From positions 1-47,806 of the forward strand of contig JAQWTJ010000095.1 of the NCBI GenBank assembly GCA_029242765.1: a stretch of 47,806 nt of DNA. Reading direction: 5' to 3'. This DNA is from Flavobacteriales bacterium (GTDB lineage Bacteria > Bacteroidota > Bacteroidia > Flavobacteriales_D > Sanyastnellaceae). The stretch's first letter is position 1; each line of letters opens with the position of its first letter. The position numbers and the translations under genes were made by a program. The notes under the pieces are model-generated. The model saw only the letters and a list, made by a program, of their open reading frames with translations, was not told the DNA's origin and searched no databases. Positions 17,500-26,122 of this stretch are shown here, piece after piece.

Positions 17500-19422
17500 T
17501 TAGGCCAATTTTTCATCGTTCGGCTCATCGCCCTTGTTGGGCTCGGCACGCTCGCTGGGCTCGTCGTTTTGCAATTGATGTTCAACAAGTTCAGCATAGC
17601 GCCCACTTCGGGCCATCAAATCTTCGTGTCGGCCTTGCTCAACAATCCGTCCATTTTCTAGCACCACAATCTCATCGGCGCCGCGAACGGTGCTCAACCG
17701 GTGCGCAATAATCAAGGAGGTTCGGCCTTGCATCAGGCGTGTCAAGCTCTCTTGAACTTCGTGTTCTGAAACGGCATCGAGCGCACTGGTCGCTTCGTCC
17801 AAAATCAAGATGTCAGGCCGGGCAAGAAAGGCGCGAGCGATGGCAATGCGCTGGCGTTGTCCTCCGGAGAGCTGCACACCTCGTTCGCCCACCAAGGTGT
17901 CGAATCCCTTCGGAAAGTCGCAAATAAATTCGTAGGCCGCCGCATCTCGCGCGGCTTGTTCAACTTCGGCATCGCTGGCCCCGAGTCGGCCGTAGCTTAT
18001 GTTCTCCTTGATGCTCCCTCCAAACAGAATCACCTCCTGGGGCACCATGGCGATTCGGCTGCGCAGAGCCGTCAGGTCGTGGTTTTGAACGCTGATTCCG
18101 TCAACTTTCACGGCGCCTGAACTGGCAGGATACAAGGCGGGAATGAGCGAGGCCAAGGTCGATTTTCCTGCTCCCGAGCCCCCGACCAATGCGACCGTAC
18201 GGCCCGCTTCAATGCGCAGGTTGATTTCGTGCAAAACCTGGACGTCGTCTTTGTGGGGGTAGTGAAAGTTGACGTTCTCCCATTGGATTTCGCCTCGAAA
18301 TGTATCGTCTCGTAGCGCTGATGAACCGGCCTCAAGGCGCAAATGCTCGCCGGGGCGCTCCAACAAATCCATGACCTCTTCGATGGCCCCCAAACCGCTC
18401 TGTAAATTGCTAATAACGTTTGCAATACCCCCAAGACTGCCCGCCACCAGACCGGTCATTAGCAGGAAGCTGAAGAAATGTTCGGCGTCAAGATCTCCGC
18501 TTTGCAGCATTCGCGCACCCTCGAGGAGCACCACGGTGATTGCCCCGAAAATGACGACAATGATGAACGACACAAACCCCCCTTTCCACAGCGCGGTTTT
18601 CAATGCAATTCTTCGAATTTCCTCGATGCGTATTTGGTAACGACCGATTTCGAAGGCCTCCCTAGCAAATCCCTTTACACTTTCAATGCCGGTGAGCGTT
18701 TCGCTAACGATGACGTTGCTTAAGGACACTTCCTCTTGTGTTTGCTTGGCCAATTTCCGGATGAATCGACCGAAAGCCATGGTGGCGAGCATGCCCAGCG
18801 GCAGGGTGACAAGCATCAACAGGGTGAGGCGCGGTGAGAAGAACACGAGCGCCGTCAGGCCGCCGACTATGATGATGGTCTGCCGGATGAGTTCGGCCAT
18901 CACCACTGTGAAGGTTTCTCGGATGGTCGTGATGTCAGCGGCGATGCGGCTGTTGAGTTCGCCCACGCGGCGCGTGTCGAAGAAGGTCATCGGCTGCTTC
19001 AAGATGGCCGCAAAAGTGTCGCCCCTTAAATTTTTGAGCAACCGTGTGGTCATGTCGCCGAAGAGCCAGATCCGAAAGAACCCCAATGCAGCCTGCACCA
19101 CCAAAATTGTGCCGATGCCCAATCCAATCGCCATGGGCGTGTCCAGGCCCAGCCGGTCGATGTATGAATCGCCCGAGGACGCCTCGCCCATGCCGGGCAC
19201 CAGCCCCACACCTCCAAGTCGTCCCCACAGCCGAGTGACCAGCAATGTCAGCACGCTTCCGACGGTAATCAAGAAGATGCCCAGCGACATACCCCACTTG
19301 AACGGCGCGAGGTAAGGGGTGATGCGCCGCAGTTGTCTCAATCCTTCGCGGTTGAGCTTCTTTTTTTTGCGTTCCCCTGGCTCTGCGCCGTTTGGGGTTC
19401 CGTTTCTGCTCGATCGTGCCAT
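17500..19422 (-). CDS. ABC exporter, fused permease and ATPase (MsbA-like)
   Basis: This 640-residue half-transporter has a basic N-terminal tail (GERKKKKLNREGLRQLRRI), six membrane helices between about residues 40 and 330, and a C-terminal ATPase domain. The ATPase carries Walker A GGSGAGKSTL, the signature LSGGQRQRIAIARA, Walker B ILILDEATSALD and the switch histidine IIAHRLST. The family works as a homodimer in the inner membrane. MsbA-type lipid A flipping or export of other hydrophobic compounds are both possible; the sequence does not decide. I chose ATG 19422 over a TTG five codons upstream. A good TAAATTTG box lies 12 bases before it. The gene is followed by gmd on the same strand. 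Confidence 0.92.
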   Translation of the reverse strand: MARSSRNGTPNGAEPGERKKKKLNREGLRQLRRITPYLAPFKWGMSLGIFLITVGSVLTLLVTRLWGRLGGVGLVPGMGEASSGDSYIDRLGLDTPMAIGLGIGTILVVQAALGFFRIWLFGDMTTRLLKNLRGDTFAAILKQPMTFFDTRRVGELNSRIAADITTIRETFTVVMAELIRQTIIIVGGLTALVFFSPRLTLLMLVTLPLGMLATMAFGRFIRKLAKQTQEEVSLSNVIVSETLTGIESVKGFAREAFEIGRYQIRIEEIRRIALKTALWKGGFVSFIIVVIFGAITVVLLEGARMLQSGDLDAEHFFSFLLMTGLVAGSLGGIANVISNLQSGLGAIEEVMDLLERPGEHLRLEAGSSALRDDTFRGEIQWENVNFHYPHKDDVQVLHEINLRIEAGRTVALVGGSGAGKSTLASLIPALYPASSGAVKVDGISVQNHDLTALRSRIAMVPQEVILFGGSIKENISYGRLGASDAEVEQAARDAAAYEFICDFPKGFDTLVGERGVQLSGGQRQRIAIARAFLARPDILILDEATSALDAVSEHEVQESLTRLMQGRTSLIIAHRLSTVRGADEIVVLENGRIVEQGRHEDLMARSGRYAELVEHQLQNDEPSERAEPNKGDEPNDEKLA

Positions 19423-19434
19423 GGAATCAGACCG

Positions 19435-19442
19435 CAAATTTA
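19435..19442 (-). promoter_or_regulatory. -7 promoter box of the ABC exporter gene
   Basis: The minus strand reads TAAATTTG, an exact match to the Bacteroidota TAnnTTTG box, 12 bases before the ATG at 19422. Confidence 0.5.
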
Positions 19443-19516
19443 GGTCGATATTCGCGCCTTCTTAAGCTCAATCTCGATTCCCTTGAATTGCGCGGTGGGT
19501 ATTGCATGGGATTGCA

Positions 19517-19524
19517 TATCTTTG
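19517..19524 (+). promoter_or_regulatory. -7 promoter box of rpmH
   Basis: TATCTTTG exactly matches the Bacteroidota TAnnTTTG consensus and lies 28 bases before the rpmH ATG, leaving room for a short leader. Confidence 0.55.
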
Positions 19525-19552
19525 CGCTCCCGATTCTGAAAACCTCCAGGTC

Positions 19553-19720
19553 ATGAAGCGTACTTTTCAACCCTCCAACCGTAAGCGTCGTAATAAGCAC
19601 GGATTCCGTTTGCGTATGGCTTCGGCTGCTGGCCGGTCTGTTTTGGCAGCGCGCCGTCGCAAGGGCCGCAAGAAGTTGTCTGTGAGCAGCGATCGCCGCC
19701 ACAAGGGCATTGAACGCTAG
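19553..19720 (+). CDS. rpmH: 50S ribosomal protein L34
   Basis: The protein has 55 residues. [19 protein letters not shown] followed by [22 protein letters not shown] is the unmistakable bL34 sequence, a highly basic protein of the large ribosomal subunit. The ATG at 19553 gives the standard N-terminus. The gene is monocistronic: it has its own -7 box (19517-19524) and a strong intrinsic terminator (19765-19797). The usual companions in other phyla (rnpA, yidD, yidC) are not next to it; a yidD module appears 24 kb away, fused to the dihydrofolate reductase gene. It ends with TAG, which shows that TAG is a normal stop here. Confidence 0.98.
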   Translation: MKRTFQPSNRKRRNKHGFRLRMASAAGRSVLAARRRKGRKKLSVSSDRRHKGIER

Positions 19721-19764
19721 AATCGAAAACGATTTGTACGTGGCTTTCGAGCCTGTACATTTAA

Positions 19765-19797
19765 GACGAGGTCCCCGCCAGGGCCTCGTTTTTTTTT
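19765..19797 (+). terminator. Intrinsic terminator after rpmH
   Basis: A GC-rich hairpin (ACGAGG-t-CCC, loop CGCCA, GGG-CCTCGT) is followed at once by a run of T residues on the plus strand. The stem is 9 pairs with a single bulged T. It stands 45 bases after the rpmH stop and just before the tail of the convergent phosphopantetheinyl transferase gene. Confidence 0.85.
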
Positions 19798-19808
19798 CAC
19801 GCAACTTT

Positions 19809-20474
19809 TCACTCCAAGTCCCAGGCGAGAGCAATCCACATCGGTGCGCCGCTGGGGTCCAGCAGGGCCGACCATGCCACGCCCAAGTGATGCGCACCTT
19901 CAGGCCGCATCACCCGGGCGACAGCGGCAGCGCTTTGGTCCTTGGCGAGAGCGACCACTTCGGGCTTGAGCGCCCTTGATAGCTTCATTATTGAGATGTC
20001 GTTTGCGCCGACCCCCGAGCCGAAGCGCTTGTAGACGGCTTCTTTTGCCCCCCATATTTGGGTGAGACCGGCCAGATCCTGCGGGTCAGCCAGCCAATCC
20101 AACGCTTCGTCGGGCTGGACGATTCGCGGTGCGATGCGCAGCAGTTGATTTCGCGGCCGCTCGATGTCGACTCCCAGTGGCCGTTCGCCGTGGGCCACCA
20201 CGGCCCAACCTTCGGTGTGCGATATCGAGGTGTGCGCCCAGCCCTCCACAACGGGGCGGCGCTTTTCGTCGCGTTGAGGCGGTCCGTCGGCCCGAAGTTC
20301 TTGCAAGAGTTGTGCGACGCATGCGCGTTCGGCCTGGCGCTTGGCCGTGGGGCTTTGGGCATTGGCATAATCGGCCCACCCCCCGGATAAACGCTGTAAA
20401 TCATCCACAGCAAAAGCGCGCACCGCCACCTGCACCGGTGTGGACAAAAGCGTTTGGATGTGAGTTGAGGCCAT
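19809..20474 (-). CDS. 4'-phosphopantetheinyl transferase superfamily protein
   Basis: This 221-residue protein of the Sfp/AcpT type moves the phosphopantetheine arm of coenzyme A to a serine on a carrier protein. It carries the magnesium-binding GVDIE (about residue 100), the WGAKEAVYK motif (about residue 140) and the preceding HTSISHTEGWAV segment. The size fits the Sfp-like rather than the small AcpS class. No fatty-acid, polyketide or peptide synthase genes are nearby, so the carrier protein is unknown; the housekeeping acyl carrier protein is a fair guess. It stands alone, convergent with rpmH and divergent from ahcY (35 bases between starts). Confidence 0.92.
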   Translation of the reverse strand: MASTHIQTLLSTPVQVAVRAFAVDDLQRLSGGWADYANAQSPTAKRQAERACVAQLLQELRADGPPQRDEKRRPVVEGWAHTSISHTEGWAVVAHGERPLGVDIERPRNQLLRIAPRIVQPDEALDWLADPQDLAGLTQIWGAKEAVYKRFGSGVGANDISIMKLSRALKPEVVALAKDQSAAAVARVMRPEGAHHLGVAWSALLDPSGAPMWIALAWDLE

Positions 20475-20482
20475 GGGAATCG

Positions 20483-20490
20483 TATCTTCG
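20483..20490 (+). promoter_or_regulatory. Possible -7 box of ahcY
   Basis: TATCTTCG is one base off TAnnTTTG and lies 19 bases before the ahcY ATG, in the 35-base gap between divergent genes. Confidence 0.35.
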
Positions 20491-20509
20491 CCCCCGCAAT
20501 TAACACCTC

Positions 20510-21829
20510 ATGTCTGTTACAAATACCGATACATCCCTTCCTTATAAGGTGAAGGATATTACGCTGGCTGATTGGGGCCGGAAGGAAATCCGCCTCGCTG
20601 AAGCTGAGATGCCCGGATTGATGGCCTTGCGTGCACGCTATGGTGCGGAAAAGCCACTCCGTGGAGCCCGCATCGCAGGCTGCTTGCACATGACCATTCA
20701 AACGGCAGTGCTCATTGAAACTTTGGTGGAATTGGGGGCTGAGGTGCGTTGGTCCTCTTGCAATATTTTTTCGACCCAGGATCACGCCGCTGCAGCGGTT
20801 GCCGCTTCGGGTGTTCCGGTTTTTGCATGGAAGGGCTTGACAGAGGAGGAGTACGATTGGTGCGTGGAGCAGACCTTGTTCTTTGGTGAGTCGCGTGAGC
20901 CTTTGAATTTGATCTTGGACGACGGCGGCGATCTGACCAATATTGTCTTGGACAAGCACCCCGAAATTGCTGCGGGCGTCAAGGGTATTTCCGAGGAAAC
21001 CACCACGGGCGTATTGCGCTTGTATGACCGCCAACGCAACGGCACGCTGACTATGCCGGCCATCAATGTGAACGACTCGGTGACCAAGAGCAAGTTCGAC
21101 AACAAGTACGGTTGCCGCGAGTCTTTGGTCGATGCGATTCGCCGCGCAACGGACATCATGATGGCTGGAAAAATTGCTGCGGTGGCAGGATTTGGCGACG
21201 TGGGCAAGGGCTCGGCGGAGTCGCTCCGCAATGCGGGCTGTCGCGTGATTGTTTCAGAAATTGACCCGATTTGCGCGTTGCAAGCGGCCATGGAGGGCTT
21301 CGAGGTGAAGAAAATGATTGATGCGGTGGCTGAGGCTGACATCGTGGTGACGGCCACAGGGAATAAGGACATCATCACCGGTGCACACTTTGAAGCCATG
21401 AAGGACAAGGCCATCGTGTGCAACATCGGCCACTTTGATAACGAGATCGATGTGGCGTGGTTGGAAGCAAATCACGGCGCCTCCAAGGACGAGATCAAGC
21501 CCCAAGTGGACCAATACACGATCAACGGCAAGGACCTCATTTTGCTGGCTGAAGGCCGCCTTGTGAACCTGGGGTGCGCCACGGGCCATCCCTCGTTTGT
21601 GATGAGCAACAGCTTCACCAATCAAACCCTGGCCCAACTCGAGCTCTGGAACAATGCTGCCAATTACGACAACCAAGTGTACACTTTGCCCAAGCACCTC
21701 GACGAGGAGGTGGCGCGTTTGCACCTGAAGAAAATTGGCGTGGTGCTCGATGTGTTGTCCAAGGAGCAGGCCGACTACATCGGCGTTCCAGTGGCTGGAC
21801 CGTACAAGGGGGATGCCTACCGCTATTGA
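20510..21829 (+). CDS. ahcY: Adenosylhomocysteinase
   Basis: This cytoplasmic NAD-dependent enzyme splits S-adenosylhomocysteine into adenosine and homocysteine, clearing the by-product of methylation. At 439 residues it matches the bacterial family. Seen: [51 protein letters not shown], the NAD-binding [14 protein letters not shown] (about residue 225), GHFDNEID and the C-terminal YRY that contributes to the cofactor site of the neighbouring subunit. The final residues read KGDAYRY. The gene is monocistronic, divergent from the phosphopantetheinyl transferase gene and convergent with the lipoprotein gene at 21863. Confidence 0.98.
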   Translation: MSVTNTDTSLPYKVKDITLADWGRKEIRLAEAEMPGLMALRARYGAEKPLRGARIAGCLHMTIQTAVLIETLVELGAEVRWSSCNIFSTQDHAAAAVAASGVPVFAWKGLTEEEYDWCVEQTLFFGESREPLNLILDDGGDLTNIVLDKHPEIAAGVKGISEETTTGVLRLYDRQRNGTLTMPAINVNDSVTKSKFDNKYGCRESLVDAIRRATDIMMAGKIAAVAGFGDVGKGSAESLRNAGCRVIVSEIDPICALQAAMEGFEVKKMIDAVAEADIVVTATGNKDIITGAHFEAMKDKAIVCNIGHFDNEIDVAWLEANHGASKDEIKPQVDQYTINGKDLILLAEGRLVNLGCATGHPSFVMSNSFTNQTLAQLELWNNAANYDNQVYTLPKHLDEEVARLHLKKIGVVLDVLSKEQADYIGVPVAGPYKGDAYRY

Positions 21830-21862
21830 TTTGCGGCAAGGGGCTGATTCACACTGAGGTGC

Positions 21863-22306
21863 TCAGTTGTTGATGTTCAACACGGGCGCCATCCAATTCG
21901 TATTGTAACGTTCAAGCGGTGCGGTGGTCGGTCCTGTGATAATTGACCCGTCGAAGATGTACCATTGGGATCCCGAACAGGGGTCTTCGATGGTGTAGCC
22001 GTCCTCGAGCACTACACATTGGCATGCAGCACTGACATCGTAGGGGCTGTGCCGGTCAAACACGACGAACTCGTCCAACGTATAGCGGTAGACAATCAGA
22101 CCGCGGCTCCCCCCGGAAACGTAAATCCAATTGCCTGGAAATTGCAGGCTGTTGTATGCGGGCAGCAGGAGGTTTAGATCGATGTTGACCTCGACATATG
22201 GAATGACGCCTTCGGGTTCGCGGCAACTGTTCATTCCCGTGATGAAGAGCAATGCGGCTGCAAACAGGCTTATGCGTTGGCGGAAATTTAATAGGCGGCT
22301 GTTCAT
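21863..22306 (-). CDS. Lipoprotein with degenerate Rieske-like fold
   Basis: This 147-residue protein has a signal peptide and a lipobox ending MNSC (about residue 28). The C-terminal half follows the pattern of a Rieske domain: GLIVYRYTLDEFVVFDRHSP, a cysteine-bearing loop (AACQC), then PCSGSQWYIFDGSIITGP and PLERY. The spacing of the second motif (C-x-G-S, W/F, DG, GP, L-x-x-Y) matches the Rieske end, but the histidine ligands of a [2Fe-2S] cluster are missing, so it probably binds no cluster. I infer the fold from motif spacing only. The ATG overlaps the end of tsaB by 4 bases, so they share an mRNA. The function is unknown; a periplasm-facing membrane-anchored protein is expected. Confidence 0.8.
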   Translation of the reverse strand: MNSRLLNFRQRISLFAAALLFITGMNSCREPEGVIPYVEVNIDLNLLLPAYNSLQFPGNWIYVSGGSRGLIVYRYTLDEFVVFDRHSPYDVSAACQCVVLEDGYTIEDPCSGSQWYIFDGSIITGPTTAPLERYNTNWMAPVLNINN

Positions 22307-23013
22307 GATCCCAAGTTTTGGGCGTTGCCGTTTGCGGTTTTGCGAAGCCCAAGTGGGTCTTTGGGACGCCCCGCAACAAAGGCCTTGAGGTAATCCGGCT
22401 CGAACCGTGCCACGTCCTCGAATTGCTCTTTTTCAAACTTGGCGGTGGCCAGCCCGGCCATGGCCGTAGCCGTCGGATAGGCCTCTTGAAAAGTCCAATC
22501 CACCTTTGAGTCAGCCAGCATGTCCCGGCATTTCAAGGCTCCGTCACCGATGAGCAAGGCGCGGCCTTCAAGCTCTTGGCAAAAGCCCTGCTCGACGACG
22601 ACCGCCTCCGCCTTACCTCGCGCGTTGAGCGTGTAAATTTCCATGCGTCGTGCATCGATCGCTGGAACAACGTGTTGAGCTTTTGGGGCGGATGTCCGCC
22701 CTTGAATAGCCAATAATTCTAGACTGGAAATGGCAATCAGTGGCACGTTCAATGCGGCGCACAGCCCTTTGGCCGCAGCCGCTCCTATGCGCAATCCTGT
22801 GAAAGAACCCGGGCCCGCGCCGACCGCCACAGCATCCAAGTCGCCCGGCTGCAGTCCCGCCTCACCCACGATATCATCGATCATTGCGTGGAGCCGCTCG
22901 GCGTGGCTGTACTGCTCGCTGGCCACTTCAGCCACCGCTTTCACAGCTCCATCTTCAACCAGAGCCACGCTGCAATTTCGTGTTGAGGTCTCAAGGCAAA
23001 GGATGTGCGTCAT
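22303..23013 (-). CDS. tsaB: tRNA threonylcarbamoyladenosine biosynthesis protein TsaB
   Basis: This 236-residue protein of the Kae1/YeaZ family is the partner of TsaD in making the t6A modification at position 37 of ANN-decoding tRNAs. It opens with ILCLETSTRNCSVAL (the ASKHA-type phosphate 1 motif, degenerate as usual in TsaB), then AVAVGAGPGSFTGLRIGAAAAKGL and AISSLELLA, all family hallmarks. It starts 3 bases after the natural end of the membrane-fusion protein reading frame (23017) and overlaps the next lipoprotein gene by 4 bases, so it belongs to the same operon as the TolC and adaptor genes. No tsaD, tsaC or tsaE gene is in the window. Confidence 0.95.
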   Translation of the reverse strand: MTHILCLETSTRNCSVALVEDGAVKAVAEVASEQYSHAERLHAMIDDIVGEAGLQPGDLDAVAVGAGPGSFTGLRIGAAAAKGLCAALNVPLIAISSLELLAIQGRTSAPKAQHVVPAIDARRMEIYTLNARGKAEAVVVEQGFCQELEGRALLIGDGALKCRDMLADSKVDWTFQEAYPTATAMAGLATAKFEKEQFEDVARFEPDYLKAFVAGRPKDPLGLRKTANGNAQNLGS

Positions 23014-23016
23014 GGT

Positions 23017-23202
23017 TCAGTCGTTCGTGTCGAGTTCGACCTCAACCTCAACGGCATCGCCGTCGTCGAGTTTACGGCTCAGCATTTCATACGGCCCGAC
23101 CACGAGCTCAGCCCCCACATCCGGCCCTTCTTTCAGGGCGATGTAATTGTTGTCTTGAATGCCGGTCTTCACGTTCCGCTGGTGCACCACGCCGTCGATC
23201 AG
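23017..23202 (-). pseudogene. C-terminal remnant of the membrane-fusion protein, beyond an in-frame TAA
   Basis: After the TAA at 23203-23205 the same frame continues for 61 codons: LIDGVVHQRNVKTGIQDNNY, then ALKEGPDVGAELVVGPYEM and a final EVELDTND before TGA at 23017-23019. This is the normal C-terminal membrane-proximal domain of MacA/HlyD-type adaptors (compare the usual V-K-T-G-I-Q-D and G-L-x-x-G-x-x-V-V-T-G-P patterns). The frame ends 3 bases before the tsaB start, exactly as expected for the original gene end. Confidence 0.8.
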
Positions 23203-24297
23203 TTAAAAGACGACAAGCTGCATGACGTCGCTTGAACCGCCTTGTACGGTGGTGGTGTCGTTGCGCATGGTCACAGCCTGAATGGTCACAGCAGCCATAT
23301 CAGTTATAGTGCGTGTCCTGATTTCAACAGTGGCTGACATGCCGGGGCGGAAGACCGCCACGTCCTTGATATTGTCTTTTGCCAATTGCGGCAAGACCCG
23401 CACCTTGACGCTGAAATTGGTGACATCGTTGAGCGAGAGTGTGGTTCCACCCGCCGCGTTGACCGCCGTATTTCCGATCTCAGACACCACACCGCGGAAC
23501 GTTTGATCCAAATAGGCATCCACTTCAATGGAGGCCGTGTCGCCCAAGTGGACTTTGACGATATCGCTCTCGTTCACCTCGACATCGACCTCCATGGAGG
23601 TCAGGTCCGAAACGCGCATGATGACCTCGCCTTGGAAGGAGCCGATGCCTTGAACGCCCTCACCGATTTCTTTGGTTAGGGCTGTCACCACCCCGTTCTG
23701 TGGGGCGCGTAGGACGGTGCGGTCGAGGTTGTCGTGGGCCTCTCCCACGGTGGCCCGGGCGCTGAGAATTGTAAATTCAGCGGACCGCACTGTTTGTGCA
23801 GCCGCCTCCAGGTCAGCCGTTGCGCTTTGGTGGGTCACTTCGGCTTGTTCGATGTCGGCCTTGCTGAGCACGCCCTGCTTGTAGAGGGACTCGCTCCGCG
23901 CCCAGGACAATTCGGCCGCGCCATGGGCCGCTTCAGCTTGGATGAATCGTGCTGCTGCGGTGGCGGCTGAGGCTTGGGCGTTGTTCAATGCGGCTTCAGC
24001 TTGGCTCAGCCGGGACTCATAAATGTCGGGGTTGATCTGCGCAAGCAGGTCGCCGGCCTTCACCACATCGCCCTCTCGGACGGGCAGCGCGATCAATTGG
24101 CCGCTTACTTCGGCCGATATTTTCACCTCAACTTCAGGGCCGATGCGTCCCGATGCAATCACCGTCTCGGTGATGGTGCGCCGGATCACTTTTTCGGTCT
24201 GGACTATAGCCCCCTGGGGTCCGGTGCCGAAGGCCGCCGCTGCTGCAATGAGCAGGCCGAGGCCTCCACCTATCCATATGATTTTGCGCTTGTTCAT
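23203..24297 (-). CDS. HlyD/MacA-family periplasmic adaptor, ended early by an in-frame TAA
   Basis: The adaptor has 364 residues up to the TAA, against an expected 426 with the downstream remnant. It has an N-terminal membrane anchor (IIWIGGGLGLLIAAAAAFG), a lipoyl half-motif (ISAEVSGQLIALPVREGDVVKAGDLLAQI), a long coiled-coil hairpin rich in Ala, Glu and Gln (about residues 95-185), the second lipoyl half (TVLRAPQNGVVTAL), and beta-barrel domains with FRPGMSATVEI. Such adaptors bridge an inner-membrane pump and a TolC-type channel. The TolC gene lies directly upstream, but no pump gene (MacB or RND) is adjacent. The loss of the last 62 residues removes most of the membrane-proximal domain, which usually contacts the pump, so function is doubtful if the stop is real. 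Confidence 0.85.
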   Translation of the reverse strand: MNKRKIIWIGGGLGLLIAAAAAFGTGPQGAIVQTEKVIRRTITETVIASGRIGPEVEVKISAEVSGQLIALPVREGDVVKAGDLLAQINPDIYESRLSQAEAALNNAQASAATAAARFIQAEAAHGAAELSWARSESLYKQGVLSKADIEQAEVTHQSATADLEAAAQTVRSAEFTILSARATVGEAHDNLDRTVLRAPQNGVVTALTKEIGEGVQGIGSFQGEVIMRVSDLTSMEVDVEVNESDIVKVHLGDTASIEVDAYLDQTFRGVVSEIGNTAVNAAGGTTLSLNDVTNFSVKVRVLPQLAKDNIKDVAVFRPGMSATVEIRTRTITDMAAVTIQAVTMRNDTTTVQGGSSDVMQLVVF

Positions 24298-24331
24298 GGA
24301 CTCAGATTTTTGGAGGGGAAGCAGTCAAGGG

Positions 24332-25834
24332 TCAGCGTTGGAGGCGGATGTCGCCCCCTGCATAATAGTCAAGCATGGCCATCTTGAAAATCATGTCGTA
24401 CTGGGCCCGAAGGGCTTCCATTAGCGCATTGTCGCGCCGGGTGCGAGCTTGGGTGTAGTCCACTTGGTTGGAGGCGCCCTGTTCGTAGCGCAACTCAGCG
24501 TATTCAAAAGCGCGTTGGGCCGCATTGTGGGCGTCCTCACTTGCGAGCCAGGTTTCGCGCGCATTGGTTGCGTCGCTGTGAGCCCTTTCAATGGACTGCG
24601 TCAAAACTTGTTGTGCACTCTCGAGTGCCAATGCGGACCGGTCGATTGAAATCTCAGCGCGGCGGATGTTGTTCTGCGTCCGGTGCCCGTTGAAAATGGG
24701 GATATACAAGGAGAAGAACACACTTTGGTTGAGGTTCTCTTGAAATTGGTCTGAGAAAGGGCGCACGGAGTACTCGTTGTAGGATTGGGCAGCACTCAAG
24801 ACAGGATCCAATGTCGATTCAACGTAACCAATCGGAAAGGGTTCGGACCACACAAGCTCTCCCACACCTTCCATGGCTGCGCCTGAAAACCCTGTGCCAT
24901 AGCTCCAGCTTGCAGAAAGGGAGGGTTGTGCCGAGGCTTTGGCCAAAGCCAGGTCAATTTCGCTGGTGCGCACGGCCGATTCAGCGGCTTTGATTTCCGG
25001 AAATTCGCTCAGAGCTGAGGTGAGCAGTTTCTCGCGCTGTGGCAAGGCGCGGAGTCCTCCCAAAGTACTCAGGTCAGGCCGGGCGACCGAGATGTTGTCA
25101 GAAGCTGGCCCACTCAAACGGAGCACTTGCGCTAGCCCTAAGCGAGCAAGTTCAAGCGCCCCTTGCGCTGCGATAACGCCGGACTTGTCGCCGGCGAGTT
25201 GGGCGCGTATGTCGAGCAAATCACCCTCGGCCGCAGCCCCTGCGTTGACCAGCTGCAAAACACGTTCCACTTGTTCTTCGGTGCTGGCCACATTGCCCCG
25301 GGTGATGGCAAGTTGGTCTTGGCCGAAAAGCACGCCCAGAAAGGCATTTGCTACGCTCATCGAGATTTGATTGCGGGTGGTCTCCAGGTCTTGAGCTGCC
25401 CCCCAAAGCGCTTCTTCAGAGCGATCCACATTCAGCTGTGCTGACCGGCCAGCGTACAGGTTGAGGCTTGAACCCAAACCTATACTATTGCTTCGGATGC
25501 GTTCTGAGGCAAAGGTGTTGGTGAATGGATCAACGCGTTGGCCCCAGTTGTATCCATGCGAGGCGTTTGCGTTGAAACTTGGCAGCCTCGCTCCTTTGGC
25601 GTCGGACACTTCAAGCCCCACAAGGTCAACGGTCAACTCACTTTGGGCAACACTTAAGTTTTCGCGCTGTGCGTGGTCGATGGCCTGAGCAAGGGTCCAC
25701 GGCTCACGATGTTCGGCCAGGGTGGAATGGGCATCAGGATTATTGGACTGGGCAACAGCTGGAGCAGCGTAGAAAAGACCTGAGAACACTGCGATCCAGA
25801 GGGCCATCAACTTGGGGGAAGTGCGTCGAGACAT
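24332..25834 (-). CDS. TolC family outer-membrane efflux protein
   Basis: The protein has 500 residues, a signal peptide (cleavage near AVAQS, about residue 29) and the two-fold repeated OEP architecture: WTLAQAIDHAQRENLSV at the first repeat with GLEVSDAKGARLPSF, and long alpha-helical hairpins between, with a beta-barrel segment about residues 300-370 (FFSLYIPIFNGHRTQNNIRRAEI). The last residues include LRYEQGASNQVDYTQAR, another family hallmark. It forms the outer-membrane duct for efflux or type I secretion. The adaptor gene follows 34 bases downstream. The ATG at 25834 is 51 bases after the oxidase-linked small gene, so the unit could be an extension of the oxidase operon or have its own promoter. 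Confidence 0.95.
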   Translation of the reverse strand: MSRRTSPKLMALWIAVFSGLFYAAPAVAQSNNPDAHSTLAEHREPWTLAQAIDHAQRENLSVAQSELTVDLVGLEVSDAKGARLPSFNANASHGYNWGQRVDPFTNTFASERIRSNSIGLGSSLNLYAGRSAQLNVDRSEEALWGAAQDLETTRNQISMSVANAFLGVLFGQDQLAITRGNVASTEEQVERVLQLVNAGAAAEGDLLDIRAQLAGDKSGVIAAQGALELARLGLAQVLRLSGPASDNISVARPDLSTLGGLRALPQREKLLTSALSEFPEIKAAESAVRTSEIDLALAKASAQPSLSASWSYGTGFSGAAMEGVGELVWSEPFPIGYVESTLDPVLSAAQSYNEYSVRPFSDQFQENLNQSVFFSLYIPIFNGHRTQNNIRRAEISIDRSALALESAQQVLTQSIERAHSDATNARETWLASEDAHNAAQRAFEYAELRYEQGASNQVDYTQARTRRDNALMEALRAQYDMIFKMAMLDYYAGGDIRLQR

Positions 25835-25885
25835 GCGGCGGAATTTCCCGTGAAATTAGCACAAAACCCACGGGCAATTTGCCAA

Positions 25886-26122
25886 TCATTGCAATGCTTC
25901 TCGGCGCTTCCAAATGAACCATCCGATGCTGGCCAGCAAGATGTACGGCACAACCATGATATAAACAATGCCACGGTTGAGACCTCGACCGATGCTGCCA
26001 TCGCGCGCACTGTCTTCAGCTACAGCTTTGCACATCACGCATTGGGCTGAAACATCAAGGCTGCCCCACACTACAAATGCCAGGGCCAGGAGCAAGAGCA
26101 CGGCGGTTCTTCTGTGCATCAT
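25886..26122 (-). CDS. Small membrane protein with CxxC at the end of the oxidase cluster
   Basis: This 78-residue protein begins MMHRRTAVLLLLALAFVVWG, a signal peptide or first helix, followed by AQCVMCKAVAEDS with a CxxC pair just outside the membrane, then a second helix (IVYIMVVPYILLASIGWFIW) and a basic tail. Similar small proteins sit after SCO and DUF420 genes in many Bacteroidota, but I know of no proven function. A thiol or metal role in oxidase assembly is an inference from the CxxC and the context. The start ATG at 26122 overlaps the DUF420 stop; the ATG directly after it (26119) is an alternative. Confidence 0.8.
   Translation of the reverse strand: MMHRRTAVLLLLALAFVVWGSLDVSAQCVMCKAVAEDSARDGSIGRGLNRGIVYIMVVPYILLASIGWFIWKRREALQ

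Noticed and set aside
19988-21034. Long open frame on the minus strand across the phosphopantetheinyl transferase and ahcY genes
   Set aside because: It overlaps two clear genes in another frame or strand and changes composition midway; it is a shadow.
21853-21867. ACTGAG/CTCAGT hairpin at the convergent ends of ahcY and the lipoprotein gene
   Set aside because: It overlaps the lipoprotein stop codon and has no T run.
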